A stretch of 64,000 nt of DNA, taken from an uncultured Clostridium sp. GTDB taxonomy: Bacteria > Bacillota > Clostridia > Clostridiales > Clostridiaceae. Where the stretch lies: positions 1-64,000 of the forward strand of contig UQFE01000009.1 in NCBI GenBank assembly GCA_900540255.1. Direction: 5' to 3'. A model generated the notes under the pieces. It was not told where the DNA came from and made no database searches. It was given only the letters and a program-made list of their open reading frames with translations. This document shows positions 9,863-18,832 of this stretch, piece by piece. The translations under genes and the position numbers were made by a program. Positions within the stretch are counted from its first letter, which is position 1. Each line of letters begins with the position of its first letter.

Positions 9863-10099
9863 ATGAGAGCTGTATACAGAAATCCAAAAGAATTAGCAAC
9901 AAAATTAAAGGATTTAATTGATTTATATTTAGAAGATTTACTATCATATGAAAAATTAGAAACTACAGTTGTAGCAATGATAAAAGCAAATGATGATAGA
10001 ATTTATAAAAATGGATTTATGCCAACTAAATTAATAGCAGCTATAGGAGAGGAAAGAAAAGTTATAGTTGATAAAATAGCAGCAGATAATAATTTATAA
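9863..10099 (+). CDS. Small conserved clostridial protein (TIGR04540-like)
   Basis: This 78-residue protein starts MRAVYRNPKELATKLKDLID and is rich in charged residues. From memory it matches the clostridial TIGR04540 family of unknown function. It has no signal peptide, membrane helix or cysteine. The ribosome-binding site AAGGAGTAA is good. It is transcribed alone and followed by a large hairpin. Confidence 0.65.
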   Translation: MRAVYRNPKELATKLKDLIDLYLEDLLSYEKLETTVVAMIKANDDRIYKNGFMPTKLIAAIGEERKVIVDKIAADNNL

Positions 10100-10109
10100 T
10101 AAACTAAAA

Positions 10110-10207
10110 GGGGATGTCGCATTAAGAATAAATACTACAATATATTGTGTTGATTTTTATTTTTTAAAGCAATATATTGTGTATAAAAGTTTTAGTGCGA
10201 CATACCC
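10110..10207. terminator. Large bidirectional hairpin with internal palindromes
   Basis: The arms GGGGATGTCGCATTAA and TTTTAGTGCGACATACCC pair almost completely. The loop region holds the perfect palindrome ACAATATATTGT (10137-10148) and a near copy (10170-10179). It lies between convergent genes, so it probably terminates both. Confidence 0.65.
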
Positions 10208-10249
10208 ATTTATTTTATCTTTTGTATAAAATTATAAATTGTATCAAAT

Positions 10250-10636
10250 TTAACATCCACAGCCATTAGATTCACTATCGTTATCAACAGTAGCAGCATT
10301 TAAACAAGAGCCCTTAAAGCAATTAACTTTTAAGCATTTACGAATAATTTGAGCATTGTCTTTATAAATTTTTAGCATATAAGTTGTATTTGGGCATAAA
10401 GGGCCAAGTAAAAATTGTCCATTATCATCAGTAAAAGTATAAGTTAATGGAATTGGATAATCACATTTATTTTTAACTTGAAGTAATTCTACTACTGCAT
10501 CTACTACAGGTAATCCACATTCATCAAGTACTGTACCAAATATACAGCTTCTATTTTCTTTTGGTAATCTAACAACTGCATCTATTTGTTCATTGCAACC
10601 TGTCTTAAAAATACAATTTCCTATTCTTCCGCTCAT
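10250..10636 (-). CDS. Cysteine-rich protein with carboxypeptidase-regulatory-like (beta-sandwich) fold
   Basis: The central part of this 128-residue protein (about 30-95: CIFGTVLDECGLPVVDAVVE, later TYTFTDDNGQFLLGPLCPNT) has the G-x-V-x-D-x-x-G-x-P-[IV]-x-x-A-x-V and T-D-x-x-G-x-F patterns of carboxypeptidase-regulatory/Cna-B-like domains. There are about ten cysteines in all, including a terminal GCGC, and no signal peptide. Such small clostridial proteins are often annotated simply by this fold. A cell-surface or spore-coat role is only a guess. The ATG has AGGAGG upstream. Confidence 0.65.
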   Translation of the reverse strand: MSGRIGNCIFKTGCNEQIDAVVRLPKENRSCIFGTVLDECGLPVVDAVVELLQVKNKCDYPIPLTYTFTDDNGQFLLGPLCPNTTYMLKIYKDNAQIIRKCLKVNCFKGSCLNAATVDNDSESNGCGC

Positions 10637-10844
10637 GAATTTATCCTCCTAAGTGTATCGCAATATACTATAATATATTCTAATAAGATAGCAATGTGTG
10701 TCTAAAATTAAAATTTATTTTATATAATATGTTATCAAAAAATAATAAGCTTTAAATATTATTATGAATGTAACCAATGTTACTGATTATGATAATAGTT
10801 ATATATATAATATAAATGTGAAATTATATCTAGGAGGAAATAAT

Positions 10845-11087
10845 ATGAGTTGTGGATGTACAAATATGGATAAAAGAGATGGAAAAGCTGTAGTTAATTT
10901 AGTAAGAAGTAAAGGAAAAGCAGATTTACCTTTAATGATACAACATGAAATAGATTGTAGTTGTGGAAACATATTTATAATGAAAACTATAATTGATAAA
11001 TGTCCTCATTGTGAAATGACATATGGGGTAACTCCATGTTCATCAAGAAACAAGGAAAATGTTGTAGCAGCAGGAATAAGATATTAA
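10845..11087 (+). CDS. Small zinc-ribbon-like protein
   Basis: The 80-residue product starts MSCGCTNMDKRDGK and contains CSCG near 43 and CPHC near 58, giving two cysteine pairs about 15 residues apart that could bind one metal ion. The start at 10845 is chosen because TAGGAGGAAA lies just before it. The longer frame from 10764 has no site and encodes only low-complexity residues. I do not recognise a named family. It is separated from its divergent neighbour by about 200 bp. Confidence 0.65.
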   Translation: MSCGCTNMDKRDGKAVVNLVRSKGKADLPLMIQHEIDCSCGNIFIMKTIIDKCPHCEMTYGVTPCSSRNKENVVAAGIRY

Positions 11088-11088
11088 T

Positions 11089-11142
11089 AAATAAAAATAA
11101 CAGGTTATAATTAGGTTTAATTGTATCCTGCTATTTTTATTT
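11089..11142. terminator. Terminator between convergent units
   Basis: AATAAAAATAACAGG pairs with CCTGCTATTTTTATT (one mismatch) with T-rich flanks on both strands. It separates the zinc-ribbon gene from the deacetylase pseudogene on the other strand. Confidence 0.7.
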
Positions 11143-11152
11143 AGTTTAAAAA

Positions 11153-11686
11153 TTATTTAAGTGTTTTAAAAGTATAACTCTCATTTTTTAAAAACTTAAT
11201 TATTTCAGATAATGCTTCAACTGTAGTAGTTTTAGTCATACAATCATGCATTAAGATAATGGCTGGGGTTTTATAATTACCATATTTATCTTTAATTTTG
11301 CAAATTATTTCCTATATGAAGGGGACAACATAAGTTTTATAATTACCATATTTATCTTTAATTTCTTTACAAATGTTTTGAGCAAGTGTTGAAGCTGGAA
11401 TATTATTTCCTTCAGTAAAGGCTTTTTTGACAATATTAATATGTTCTTCTATATATGGCGAAATTATAAAAAATGTTACATTAATATCATTTTCTTTTAA
11501 AATATCAAAAATTAAAGGGGTATTTTTACTAGGACCATCATCAAATGTTAAATAAGCAACTTTTTCATTGGAATTTGAAGCAATTTCACTATAATAATTA
11601 AAAGATGTATTATTAAATATAAAAAGAATAAATATAAAAACTATAATTTTATTAATTAAACTAAAATATTTTCTTGAAATATGCAT
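11153..11686 (-). pseudogene. Broken polysaccharide deacetylase
   Basis: The first 85 residues are a good NodB-type start: a membrane anchor, then AYLTFDDGPSKNTPLIFDIL with the catalytic TFDDGP, and NVTFFI. The frame then loses the middle of the domain, including the HxxxH metal ligands expected after EGNNI, and ends at 11312. Farther along the same strand, another reading gives KDKYGNYKTPAIILMHD and TTVEALSEIIKFL, the C-terminal part with LMHD, stopping at 11153. An internal deletion and a duplicated 30-bp segment explain the break. The enzyme cannot be active. Confidence 0.85.
11269..11364. repeat. 30-bp direct repeat inside the deacetylase pseudogene
   Basis: Bases 11269-11298 and 11335-11364 are identical (TTTTATAATTACCATATTTA plus ten more bases), 66 bp apart. 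Both encode the KIKDKYGNYK segment on the minus strand. One copy continues into the true C-terminus, and the other leads to the premature stop. Confidence 0.9.
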
Positions 11687-11855
11687 GTAAAAAAAAATCT
11701 CATTAAATTAAATTCATATATTATTTTGTCCAATAATAATAGTAATTTATACAAGAGTTAGAGAAAATAAAGCAAGATATAGAATTTTCTTATGAACATA
11801 TAATAATAAATGGAATATTATGAAATTATAAGGAATCCAAGGAGATTAATATTAA

Positions 11856-12089
11856 ATGAATCCATATGAGTTAATTATGAAAATTGATAGAAAAATGAAA
11901 CAAGATCCTAATTTTGCACAAAAATTTAATAAATTAGTAGCAGAATTTAATAGAACACCAGGATTACAACAGCAAGTAATGAGAATAGCTCAAATTCAAG
12001 ATGAAAGAAAAAGAAAAATTGCTTTACAAAATTTACCGGAAAATATAAAACAATCAGTAGCTGAAATGTTCAGATTGTTAAATAGTTAA
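11856..12089 (+). CDS. Small conserved helical protein, unknown
   Basis: The 77-residue basic, helix-rich protein (MNPYELIMKIDRKMKQDPNF...) has no cysteine, signal or membrane helix. Repeated Gln/Lys/Arg heptads suggest a helical hairpin. It has a good ribosome-binding site (CAAGGAGATT), its own terminator and no operon partner. I know of no function. Confidence 0.6.
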   Translation: MNPYELIMKIDRKMKQDPNFAQKFNKLVAEFNRTPGLQQQVMRIAQIQDERKRKIALQNLPENIKQSVAEMFRLLNS

Positions 12090-12113
12090 ATTTAATAAAT
12101 ATTAAAAGGGCTG

Positions 12114-12159
12114 ATCCATTTTATTAATAATTAAAATATTAATAGGATGGATTTTTTTA
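12114..12159 (+). terminator. Terminator
   Basis: ATCCATTTTATTAATA pairs with TATTAATAGGATGGAT through G-U wobbles and is followed by seven T residues. Confidence 0.8.
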
Positions 12160-12262
12160 TTTTAAGATTATAAAAAATCAAAATGTGAGAAAAGTCAATT
12201 TTAAAATAGGGGTAATAATTTGAATTTAACAGAATAAAATTTAATGAATGGAGGTAGAAAAT

Positions 12263-12844
12263 ATGTTAAAAGGAAGTAAAACAGCTGAAAATTTAATGAA
12301 GTCATTTGCTGGTGAGTGTCAAGCAAGAACTAGATATACGTATTATTCAAGTATTGCTAAAAAGGAAGGATATATTCAAATAGCAAATATATTCATGGAA
12401 ACTGCAGAGCAAGAAAAGGAACATGCAAAAATATTTTTAAAATTTTTAAAAAGTGAATATAATGATGAAGAAATAGAAATTAAAGCATCTTATCCTGTTG
12501 CTTTACATGAAGAAACAAAAAATAACCTTATGAAAGCTGCAGATGGAGAAAATGCTGAATGGACAAAGGATTATCCACAATTTGCACAAATTGCAAAAAA
12601 AGAAGGATTCAATAAAATTGCAATGGCTTATGAAAAAATTGCAAAGATAGAAGCAAGGCATGAAAGAAGATATAGAAGATTATTAAATAATATGGAAAAT
12701 GATACATTATTTAAAAAAGATGAAACTGTTTTTTGGAAATGTAATAATTGTGGATATATTTATGAAGGAAAGGAAGCTCCTAAAGTATGTCCAGCTTGTT
12801 TACATCTACAAGGATATTTTGAGATTTTTATAGAAAATTATTAA
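12263..12844 (+). CDS. rbr: Rubrerythrin
   Basis: The protein has 193 residues. An N-terminal four-helix ferritin-like diiron domain carries FAGECQARTRY (Glu18) and ETAEQEKEHA ligands, with a third ligand set near KIEARHERR. A C-terminal rubredoxin-like domain has CxxC pairs at 160/163 and 176/179. Rubrerythrin reduces hydrogen peroxide and protects anaerobes during oxygen exposure. The start is the ATG at 12263 with GGAGGT eight bases before it; the in-frame ATG at 12248 overlaps that site. It is a single gene with a strong terminator. I saw no convincing PerR box upstream. Confidence 0.95.
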   Translation: MLKGSKTAENLMKSFAGECQARTRYTYYSSIAKKEGYIQIANIFMETAEQEKEHAKIFLKFLKSEYNDEEIEIKASYPVALHEETKNNLMKAADGENAEWTKDYPQFAQIAKKEGFNKIAMAYEKIAKIEARHERRYRRLLNNMENDTLFKKDETVFWKCNNCGYIYEGKEAPKVCPACLHLQGYFEIFIENY

Positions 12845-12854
12845 ATTATAAGTT

Positions 12855-12890
12855 AAAAAATAACCAATTTTATTTTGGTTATTTTTTATT
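12855..12890 (+). terminator. Rubrerythrin terminator
   Basis: A 13-bp perfect stem AAAAAATAACCAA / TTGGTTATTTTTT has a short loop and a T-rich tail. Confidence 0.9.
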
Positions 12891-12973
12891 TTTATATAGA
12901 AATAAAGTTATTTAAATAGTATTATGGTAATAAGAGGGAAAAAGAGAGAAATATACAAAGAGGTTAAGGAGAG

Positions 12974-13702
12974 ATGGAATTTAATTTAAATACAATAAAA
13001 ATAAACAATAAAGTAGAAATAAAAGTATTAGATTTAATATGGTTTATATTTATACCAATAATAAATGTTAATTATTATATATCTAGTATGCTTGCTAAAA
13101 ATACACATGATATTACAGATGAACTGGATGGAATTATAAAGTTTAATTCTATTTTTATAATTCCATATATGTATTGGTATATATATATAATTATTGGTTT
13201 TATTACTATTTTAATAAAGTCAAGAGAAGATTATATGAGAGTATTTTTATCTTTTTTTATAGGTATGAGTATATGTTATATAATATATTATGTTTATCCA
13301 ACTCAAATAAATAGACCTATTATAAATAACAGTAATATATTTAATTTTTTAGTTAATATTATTTATTCTGCAGACAAACCAGTAAATTGTTTTCCTTCAT
13401 TACATGTATTAACAACTTACTTTATAATGAGATATACAAAATATAAAAGTGGCAAGAAAAATTTTTATTATACAGAAGGGATAGGTATACTTATAATACT
13501 TTCCACTATTTTTGTAAAGCAACATTTTGTTATGGATGCAATTGGAGCTATAATATTATGCGAAATGGTAATTTTTATAGTAAATAAAATTAAAAGTGAA
13601 AAGATAGAAATAATATTAAATATTCCATATGAAATAAGAGATAAATTTAAAGGTAATATAAAAAGTACTAATAATAAATCTACAATAAATAAAAAAATAT
13701 AA
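12974..13702 (+). CDS. PAP2-superfamily membrane phosphatase
   Basis: The 242-residue protein has about six hydrophobic helices and the PAP2 signatures: CFPSLHVLTTYF (PSxH motif, near 136-147) and KQHFVMDAIGA (His and Asp of motif 3, near 177-187). The first K-x6-RP motif is weak (YPTQINRPI). These enzymes dephosphorylate lipid phosphates such as undecaprenyl or phosphatidyl phosphates, or act as phosphoinositol transferases. The substrate is not evident. The C-terminal tail is rich in Asn and Lys. AAGGAG lies very close to the ATG, with AGAGGTT eight bases upstream. Confidence 0.75.
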   Translation: MEFNLNTIKINNKVEIKVLDLIWFIFIPIINVNYYISSMLAKNTHDITDELDGIIKFNSIFIIPYMYWYIYIIIGFITILIKSREDYMRVFLSFFIGMSICYIIYYVYPTQINRPIINNSNIFNFLVNIIYSADKPVNCFPSLHVLTTYFIMRYTKYKSGKKNFYYTEGIGILIILSTIFVKQHFVMDAIGAIILCEMVIFIVNKIKSEKIEIILNIPYEIRDKFKGNIKSTNNKSTINKKI

Positions 13703-13704
13703 GT

Positions 13705-13750
13705 AAAAAGGCTTAAAAATATTAATAAATATATTTTTAGGCTTTTTCTA
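13705..13750 (+). terminator. Imperfect terminator
   Basis: AAAAAGGCTTAAAAATAT and ATATTTTTAGGCTTTTT pair with one mismatch and one bulge, ending in T residues. Confidence 0.6.
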
Positions 13751-13833
13751 TATAGTTAAGGGATATTTGACAAATAAAAATAATGAGACTAAACTTATGA
13801 TAAATAAAATCATATAAAAAGAGGTGAAATTAT

Positions 13834-14664
13834 ATGTCAAATTGTGATTCATGCTCAAATAAAGAATCAAGTAATTTAAATAATATTCAAGATAATAAAA
13901 ATAATAAAATTAAGAATATTATAGCGGTAATGAGTGGAAAGGGAGGCGTAGGTAAATCTACTATGTCCGTAATGATTGCTAGGCAACTTGTTCAAAGAGG
14001 ATATAGGGTTGGAATATTAGATGCGGATATAACAGGACCAAGTATTCCAAGATTACTTCATATAGAAGAAGAAAGAGCTGTTGGGACAGAAAATTTAATT
14101 TTTCCTGTAGAAAGTAGTGAAGGAATTAAAGTAATGTCTTTAAATCTTGTTGTGGAAAATGAAGATGAAGCTGTAATTTGGAGAGGTCCTGCCATAGTAA
14201 ATGTGGTAAAACAATTTTGGACAGGAGTGTACTGGGGAGAATTAGATTACTTAATAATTGATATGCCACCAGGAACAGGAGATGTTCCACTAACAGTTAT
14301 GCAAACTATTCCAATAAAAGGTGTAGTAATGGTTTCTATTCCACAAGATATGATTTCTATGATTGTTTCTAAATCAATTAATATGGCTAGAAAGATGAAT
14401 ATTGATGTATTTGGAGTTATAGAAAATATGAGTTATATTAAGTGTCCAGATTGTAATAAAGTGATAAAATTATTTAATGGTGAAAATACGGAAAATTTCT
14501 TAAAGGATATGAATGTTGAACTTTTAGGAGAATTACCTATGCATAGGGTAATAACTAATTATGGAAATATAGAATTAATAGAAGAGGAAGAAGAAGTTGC
14601 TGAATTATTTGATCCAATAGTTGAAAAAATAATAAATAAAGCAAAGAAAAAATTAATTTTATAG
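13834..14664 (+). CDS. Mrp/NBP35 (ApbC) family Fe-S carrier ATPase
   Basis: This 276-residue P-loop ATPase has the deviant Walker A SGKGGVGKST at residues 34-43, the Walker B region LIIDMPPGTGD, and a CPDC pair near residue 206, where Mrp proteins bind a bridging [4Fe-4S] cluster at a dimer interface. An N-terminal CDSC pair (C4, C7) adds a second cysteine motif, as in many clostridial forms. It probably carries Fe-S clusters to apo-proteins. It lies alone. The ribosome-binding site GAGGTG is good. Confidence 0.9.
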   Translation: MSNCDSCSNKESSNLNNIQDNKNNKIKNIIAVMSGKGGVGKSTMSVMIARQLVQRGYRVGILDADITGPSIPRLLHIEEERAVGTENLIFPVESSEGIKVMSLNLVVENEDEAVIWRGPAIVNVVKQFWTGVYWGELDYLIIDMPPGTGDVPLTVMQTIPIKGVVMVSIPQDMISMIVSKSINMARKMNIDVFGVIENMSYIKCPDCNKVIKLFNGENTENFLKDMNVELLGELPMHRVITNYGNIELIEEEEEVAELFDPIVEKIINKAKKKLIL

Positions 14665-14673
14665 TTTTTATAT

Positions 14674-14716
14674 AAAAAGTACCTAAGTTTTTATAAAATA
14701 CTTAGGTACTTTTTAT
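14674..14716. terminator. Bidirectional terminator
   Basis: A 14-15-bp stem AAAAAGTACCTAAGT / ACTTAGGTACTTTTT lies between convergent genes, with T runs on each strand. Confidence 0.9.
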
Positions 14717-14728
14717 GTATATAGTATA

Positions 14729-16486
14729 TTAATTAGTATTAGTTTCTATTTCATTACTATAGTTTTTGCCAATAACTCTATCATAAGTTATTAAATCAAG
14801 TTTATCATTTCTATTTTTAGAGCTTTGAATACTAGGTGAATAAAGAGGATAATCATTCATAATACTTTTCATTGCACTAGTAAATTTAGTATCCTTAGAA
14901 TTAATAATATCAGTTAATACATAAGGAATATAAAAAGCAGAAATAGTTTTATCTTCTCTATTTAAAATACTTGAATCATAATTGTTCCAAATAATATATT
15001 TTTGAGTATATATTAAATTAGAATTAGAATCGGAAACACCTAATTTGCCATAAACATCATCATCTGGTGTAAAGAATGGAAAATGATCTCCAACAAATAC
15101 AAGAATAACTTCTTTATCAAAATTCTTAAGCCAATTAGTAAATTCTCTTAGTTGATTACTAGTTTCCTTAATTCCATTTAAATAATATGTTAGTTGATCT
15201 GAATCCTCAGAAGTTTTTTCATAATAAGGCTGATGATTTTGCATTGTAGTAGTAAATATATAATTTGGGCCATTATTTGATTGAAGTGTTGATTTTATTT
15301 GATTAAAAACAGATTCATCTGAAATATATCTTCTAAAATTATTGCTTTTTACTGTCATATTATCATCAAAATATAAGTTATCAAAACTATATTCAGGATA
15401 AAGTGTTTCTCTATCATAAAAAGTTTTACTAAAAGGATGTATATAAGTTGTAGAATAACCTAAGTTTTTAAAATATCTAGGAAAACTATCAATTATATCT
15501 TGTTTTTTTAATAAGTTTTGGGGTACAGAAGGTGTATTTATTGCATAGGTTGGAAGACCTGTTAATAACTCGAATTCAGTACGAGTAGTATATCCTCCAA
15601 AGGTTGGTACAATACAGTGTCCCATAAATCCTTCTTTAGCAACTTCATCAAAACCAGAATAAATATCATCACTTATATTAAGAGAATTAAATACTCTAAA
15701 ATCGCTAAATGATTCAGACATTATAAATATAACATTAGGTTTATTATCATCAGGTTCAGTTGAAGCAAAATCATTACTTTCAGAAGATAATAAGTCATTA
15801 ATAGAATTATAACTATAATCTTCTGGAGGATTAATTATATCAGTTAAGTTTTCTGACGTTGTTTTTGTTAAATATGGTAAAAAACCTATATCACTAAATT
15901 GTTCATTACTTTCTAAAATATTAGTTGCAACAGTAGTTTTAATTTCAAAAACAGAAAATACTTTTGCAGAAATAGAAGTTGTTAGCATTATTGTAATTAT
16001 GAAAGTTATAATAGTACTAAAATATATTCTTTTCTTTAATGAAAAATCAAGTATTAAATTATATTTATATGTTAAAAATATATATAAAATTAAAATTATA
16101 AAATTCAGAATTAGTGGATAAGTAATTTTTAAAGATGCAAATTTTCCAACATCACTTAAATTTTTAGTCATTAATAAATCACTTATAACTAAATGACTTC
16201 CACTTGTTTTATATTTAAAGTATTCTACACAAGATAAAATATAAAATATTCCACCGTGGATAGACATAGAAATATAAGCTTTTTTAAATATAAGAATAAT
16301 AAGTAAAAATAGTATTGTAGATATTAGTATATTAAACAATAATATATTGGGTTTACTTGTTAAAAACTTTATTGTACCATAAAAGTTTTGACAAATATTA
16401 TATTCTAATAAAATAGATATCATTAATGGATATAAAATAACCAGTAAATATTTAAATATATTATTAAAGTTAATTTTAATGTTCAT
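14729..16486 (-). CDS. LTA-synthase-like sulfatase-family membrane protein
   Basis: The 585-residue protein has five N-terminal transmembrane helices (to about residue 185) and an extracellular alkaline-phosphatase-like domain. It has NVIFIMSESFSDF, with the metal-binding Glu, and FGGYTTRTEFELLTG, with the nucleophilic Thr, both diagnostic of the LtaS/phosphoglycerol-transferase group. VFVGDHFPF carries the late Asp-His ligands. These enzymes polymerise glycerol phosphate from phosphatidylglycerol onto a lipid anchor or transfer it to surface glycans. Which one this does is unclear. It is transcribed alone. Confidence 0.85.
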   Translation of the reverse strand: MNIKINFNNIFKYLLVILYPLMISILLEYNICQNFYGTIKFLTSKPNILLFNILISTILFLLIILIFKKAYISMSIHGGIFYILSCVEYFKYKTSGSHLVISDLLMTKNLSDVGKFASLKITYPLILNFIILILYIFLTYKYNLILDFSLKKRIYFSTIITFIITIMLTTSISAKVFSVFEIKTTVATNILESNEQFSDIGFLPYLTKTTSENLTDIINPPEDYSYNSINDLLSSESNDFASTEPDDNKPNVIFIMSESFSDFRVFNSLNISDDIYSGFDEVAKEGFMGHCIVPTFGGYTTRTEFELLTGLPTYAINTPSVPQNLLKKQDIIDSFPRYFKNLGYSTTYIHPFSKTFYDRETLYPEYSFDNLYFDDNMTVKSNNFRRYISDESVFNQIKSTLQSNNGPNYIFTTTMQNHQPYYEKTSEDSDQLTYYLNGIKETSNQLREFTNWLKNFDKEVILVFVGDHFPFFTPDDDVYGKLGVSDSNSNLIYTQKYIIWNNYDSSILNREDKTISAFYIPYVLTDIINSKDTKFTSAMKSIMNDYPLYSPSIQSSKNRNDKLDLITYDRVIGKNYSNEIETNTN

Positions 16487-16676
16487 TATAAAATGATTAC
16501 TCCCTTCTAAAATAAAAAAAGAATTTTTTTGTATTTATAGTATAAAATACATTATATACTTAAATAGGGAATTTTGTAATTATCTTAAGAGAATATTAAG
16601 AGAATTTTAATTGAATAAATATCTTTTATTGTTAATTTATAGAAAAACAATAATTAAATAAAGGAAAAGTGTTTTT

Positions 16677-16916
16677 ATGATTGAAATACCATTTATTGAA
16701 TGGGTTGGATATGCAGCCTCAATAATGATTGCAATATCATTATTAATGACTGATATATTGAAACTTAGAATTATAAATTCTATTGGATGTGTTTTATTTG
16801 TAATTTATGGATTTTCAGTAAAAGCTTATCCAGTAGGAGTAATTAATGCATTTATATTTTTGGTAAACATATTTTATATATTTAAGTTTTTTAAAAATAA
16901 AAATAAACGTCTTTAA
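16677..16916 (+). CDS. Small YgjV-like inner-membrane protein
   Basis: The 79-residue protein has three predicted transmembrane helices (about 8-27, 33-50 and 53-72) and starts MIEIPFIEWVGYAASIMIAI, resembling the YgjV family of short membrane proteins of unknown role. The AAAGGAAAAG site precedes the ATG. The stop codon lies inside the arm of the following terminator. Confidence 0.55.
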   Translation: MIEIPFIEWVGYAASIMIAISLLMTDILKLRIINSIGCVLFVIYGFSVKAYPVGVINAFIFLVNIFYIFKFFKNKNKRL

Positions 16917-16945
16917 GATTTAAAATCTTATAGATGTTTATTTTT
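16899..16945 (+). terminator. Terminator overlapping the stop codon
   Basis: AAAAATAAACGTCTTTAAGA pairs with TCTTATAGATGTTTATTTTT with short internal mismatches, followed by ATTTT. Confidence 0.8.
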
Positions 16946-17027
16946 ATTTTTATAATTATTAAGTATAATAAAAGTAAGCTTATTATTTAATAAAAATATT
17001 TAGTTTAAGAAGAAAAAGAGGTGTAAA

Positions 17028-18608
17028 ATGAGCAATTTAATGGATTATATATTAGGATTATATGATATGATGAAACAAGATTTTGGAGAAGAAAGAAAAA
17101 AGAAAAGAAATTTTAAATATATAAGAACATATTTTGATATGGAAGAACATGATGATTATACAATAGATGATCAAACATGGAATGATTTTAATATGGATGA
17201 GATATTTAAAAAGTTAGATAGAACATATAGTAGTGCAGGAGAAGCAATATTATATAAAATGCTTAGAAATCCATTGCATGATAAGAAAAATTTAGAGAAA
17301 AGAGATCAAATTATTGAAGAATTAAGAAATGATAGTGATTTAAGAACAAAACTTCAAATGATTTATTTTAAGCTTGGATATGATAAGAAAAATACTTTTT
17401 TTGATATGATAATGGAAACTCTAGAAGTTAACAAATTTAAATATTACTTATATTTATTTTTTGGAAGAATATTAATGATAGGAACAATAGTACTATCTAT
17501 ATTACTTAAACAGCCATATTTATTACTTGCAACATTTTGCTTATTATGGATTAATGTATTTATTAACGATAAGGAAAGAAAAAATGTCAAATCTCAAGGC
17601 TTATTGTATTTAAGAAATCTAATAGTAGCTGCTAAAAAGATTAAAAAAATAAATAATCCTAAAATAAAAAAATATTGTGATGAAATAGAAAAATTATTAA
17701 AAGAATTGAAAGCTATTGATAAAGCGACAGTTTCCATACATTTAGCTAATATGGGAGGAGGAGTTTTTGAAGTATTTACTATACCATTTTTATTAGAAGA
17801 AACATCTTTTTATAAGGTAGCAGCATTGTTAGAAGAAAAGAAAGAAGAAATTTTAGACTTATATTATTTATTAGGAGAAATTGAAAGCTATATTTCTATT
17901 GCTTCTTATAAGGAAGAAATAAAAGGAAAATATACAAAGCCAATATTTATAGACAAAATTAATATTGATATAGTAGATGGTATTCATCCATTAGTAAAAG
18001 ATGCTGTTCCAAATTCAATTAAATTTAATAAAAGAGGTATTGTTTTAACAGGAACAAATATGTCAGGAAAATCTACTTTTTTAAGAATGATAGGGTTAAA
18101 TATGATATTTGCTCAAACATTTAATTTTACACTAGCTAAAAAATACGAATCATGTTTTTTTAATATAGTGTCATCTATAAGTCCAAGTGATGATGTTATG
18201 GTAGGAAAAAGTTTTTATATGGCTGAAGCAGAAGCACTATTAAGAATTATTAAAGCATTAGAATTAAATATACCTGTATTTTGTCCTATTGATGAGATAT
18301 TTAGAGGAACAAATCCAATTGAAAGAATTTCAGCATCAGCAGAAATTCTTAAATATATAAATAGTAAGAAAAGTATATCTATAGTGGCAACTCATGATAG
18401 AGAACTTACAGAAATACTTAAAGATAATTATGAATTCTTTTATTTTAGCGAAAAGGTAGATAATGCAGGACTAAAATTTGATTATAAATTAAAAAAGGGT
18501 ATATCTAAAACCCGTAATGCAATTAAATTATTAGATTTTATTGGATATCCAAAAGAAATAATTAAAAGATCCTACGAAAGAGCAGAAGATTTAGAAAAAT
18601 ATATGTAA
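17028..18608 (+). CDS. MutS-like ATPase with a membrane hairpin
   Basis: The 526-residue protein has a MutS core helical domain and a C-terminal ABC-type ATPase: Walker A TGTNMSGKST near 341-350, Walker B plus D-loop PVFCPIDEIFRGTNPIER, and the ATHDREL switch histidine. It lacks the mismatch-recognition N-terminus. Unlike canonical MutS it has two hydrophobic helices at about residues 140-185 (YLYLFFGRILMIGTIVLSIL and YLLLATFCLLWINVFI), suggesting membrane attachment. This subfamily is widespread in Firmicutes, with unclear function. It should not be called a mismatch-repair protein. It stands alone, with a good GAGGTG site. Confidence 0.8.
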   Translation: MSNLMDYILGLYDMMKQDFGEERKKKRNFKYIRTYFDMEEHDDYTIDDQTWNDFNMDEIFKKLDRTYSSAGEAILYKMLRNPLHDKKNLEKRDQIIEELRNDSDLRTKLQMIYFKLGYDKKNTFFDMIMETLEVNKFKYYLYLFFGRILMIGTIVLSILLKQPYLLLATFCLLWINVFINDKERKNVKSQGLLYLRNLIVAAKKIKKINNPKIKKYCDEIEKLLKELKAIDKATVSIHLANMGGGVFEVFTIPFLLEETSFYKVAALLEEKKEEILDLYYLLGEIESYISIASYKEEIKGKYTKPIFIDKINIDIVDGIHPLVKDAVPNSIKFNKRGIVLTGTNMSGKSTFLRMIGLNMIFAQTFNFTLAKKYESCFFNIVSSISPSDDVMVGKSFYMAEAEALLRIIKALELNIPVFCPIDEIFRGTNPIERISASAEILKYINSKKSISIVATHDRELTEILKDNYEFFYFSEKVDNAGLKFDYKLKKGISKTRNAIKLLDFIGYPKEIIKRSYERAEDLEKYM

Positions 18609-18611
18609 GAT

Positions 18612-18660
18612 AAAAAGGTTATAAAGGTTAATTTTATTAGCTTTTATAATCTTTTTTATT
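18612..18660 (+). terminator. Terminator
   Basis: AAAAAGGTTATAAAGGTTAA pairs with TTAGCTTTTATAATCTTTTT, followed by T residues. Confidence 0.8.
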
Positions 18661-18832
18661 ATAGGGTAAATTATTTTTAATTTATAATTATGTAGAATAT
18701 TTAAATATTCTAAATTAAAAGGGAAAAATATGAAGGAAAGTTTTGGAAAAAATTACCTAAAAAAACTATAATTTTAGGCAAAAAGATATATAATAAATAT
18801 ATGGGGTTTTTTATGAAGGGATGGGTTTATAA

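Noticed and set aside
12160-12262. PerR box ahead of rubrerythrin
   Set aside because: I looked for a TTATAATnATTATAA-type palindrome and saw none good enough.
18756-18778. CCTAAAA/TTTTAGG inverted repeat ahead of the SGNH-like gene as a riboswitch
   Set aside because: A single 7-bp hairpin without conserved riboswitch segments; it could be chance in AT-rich DNA.
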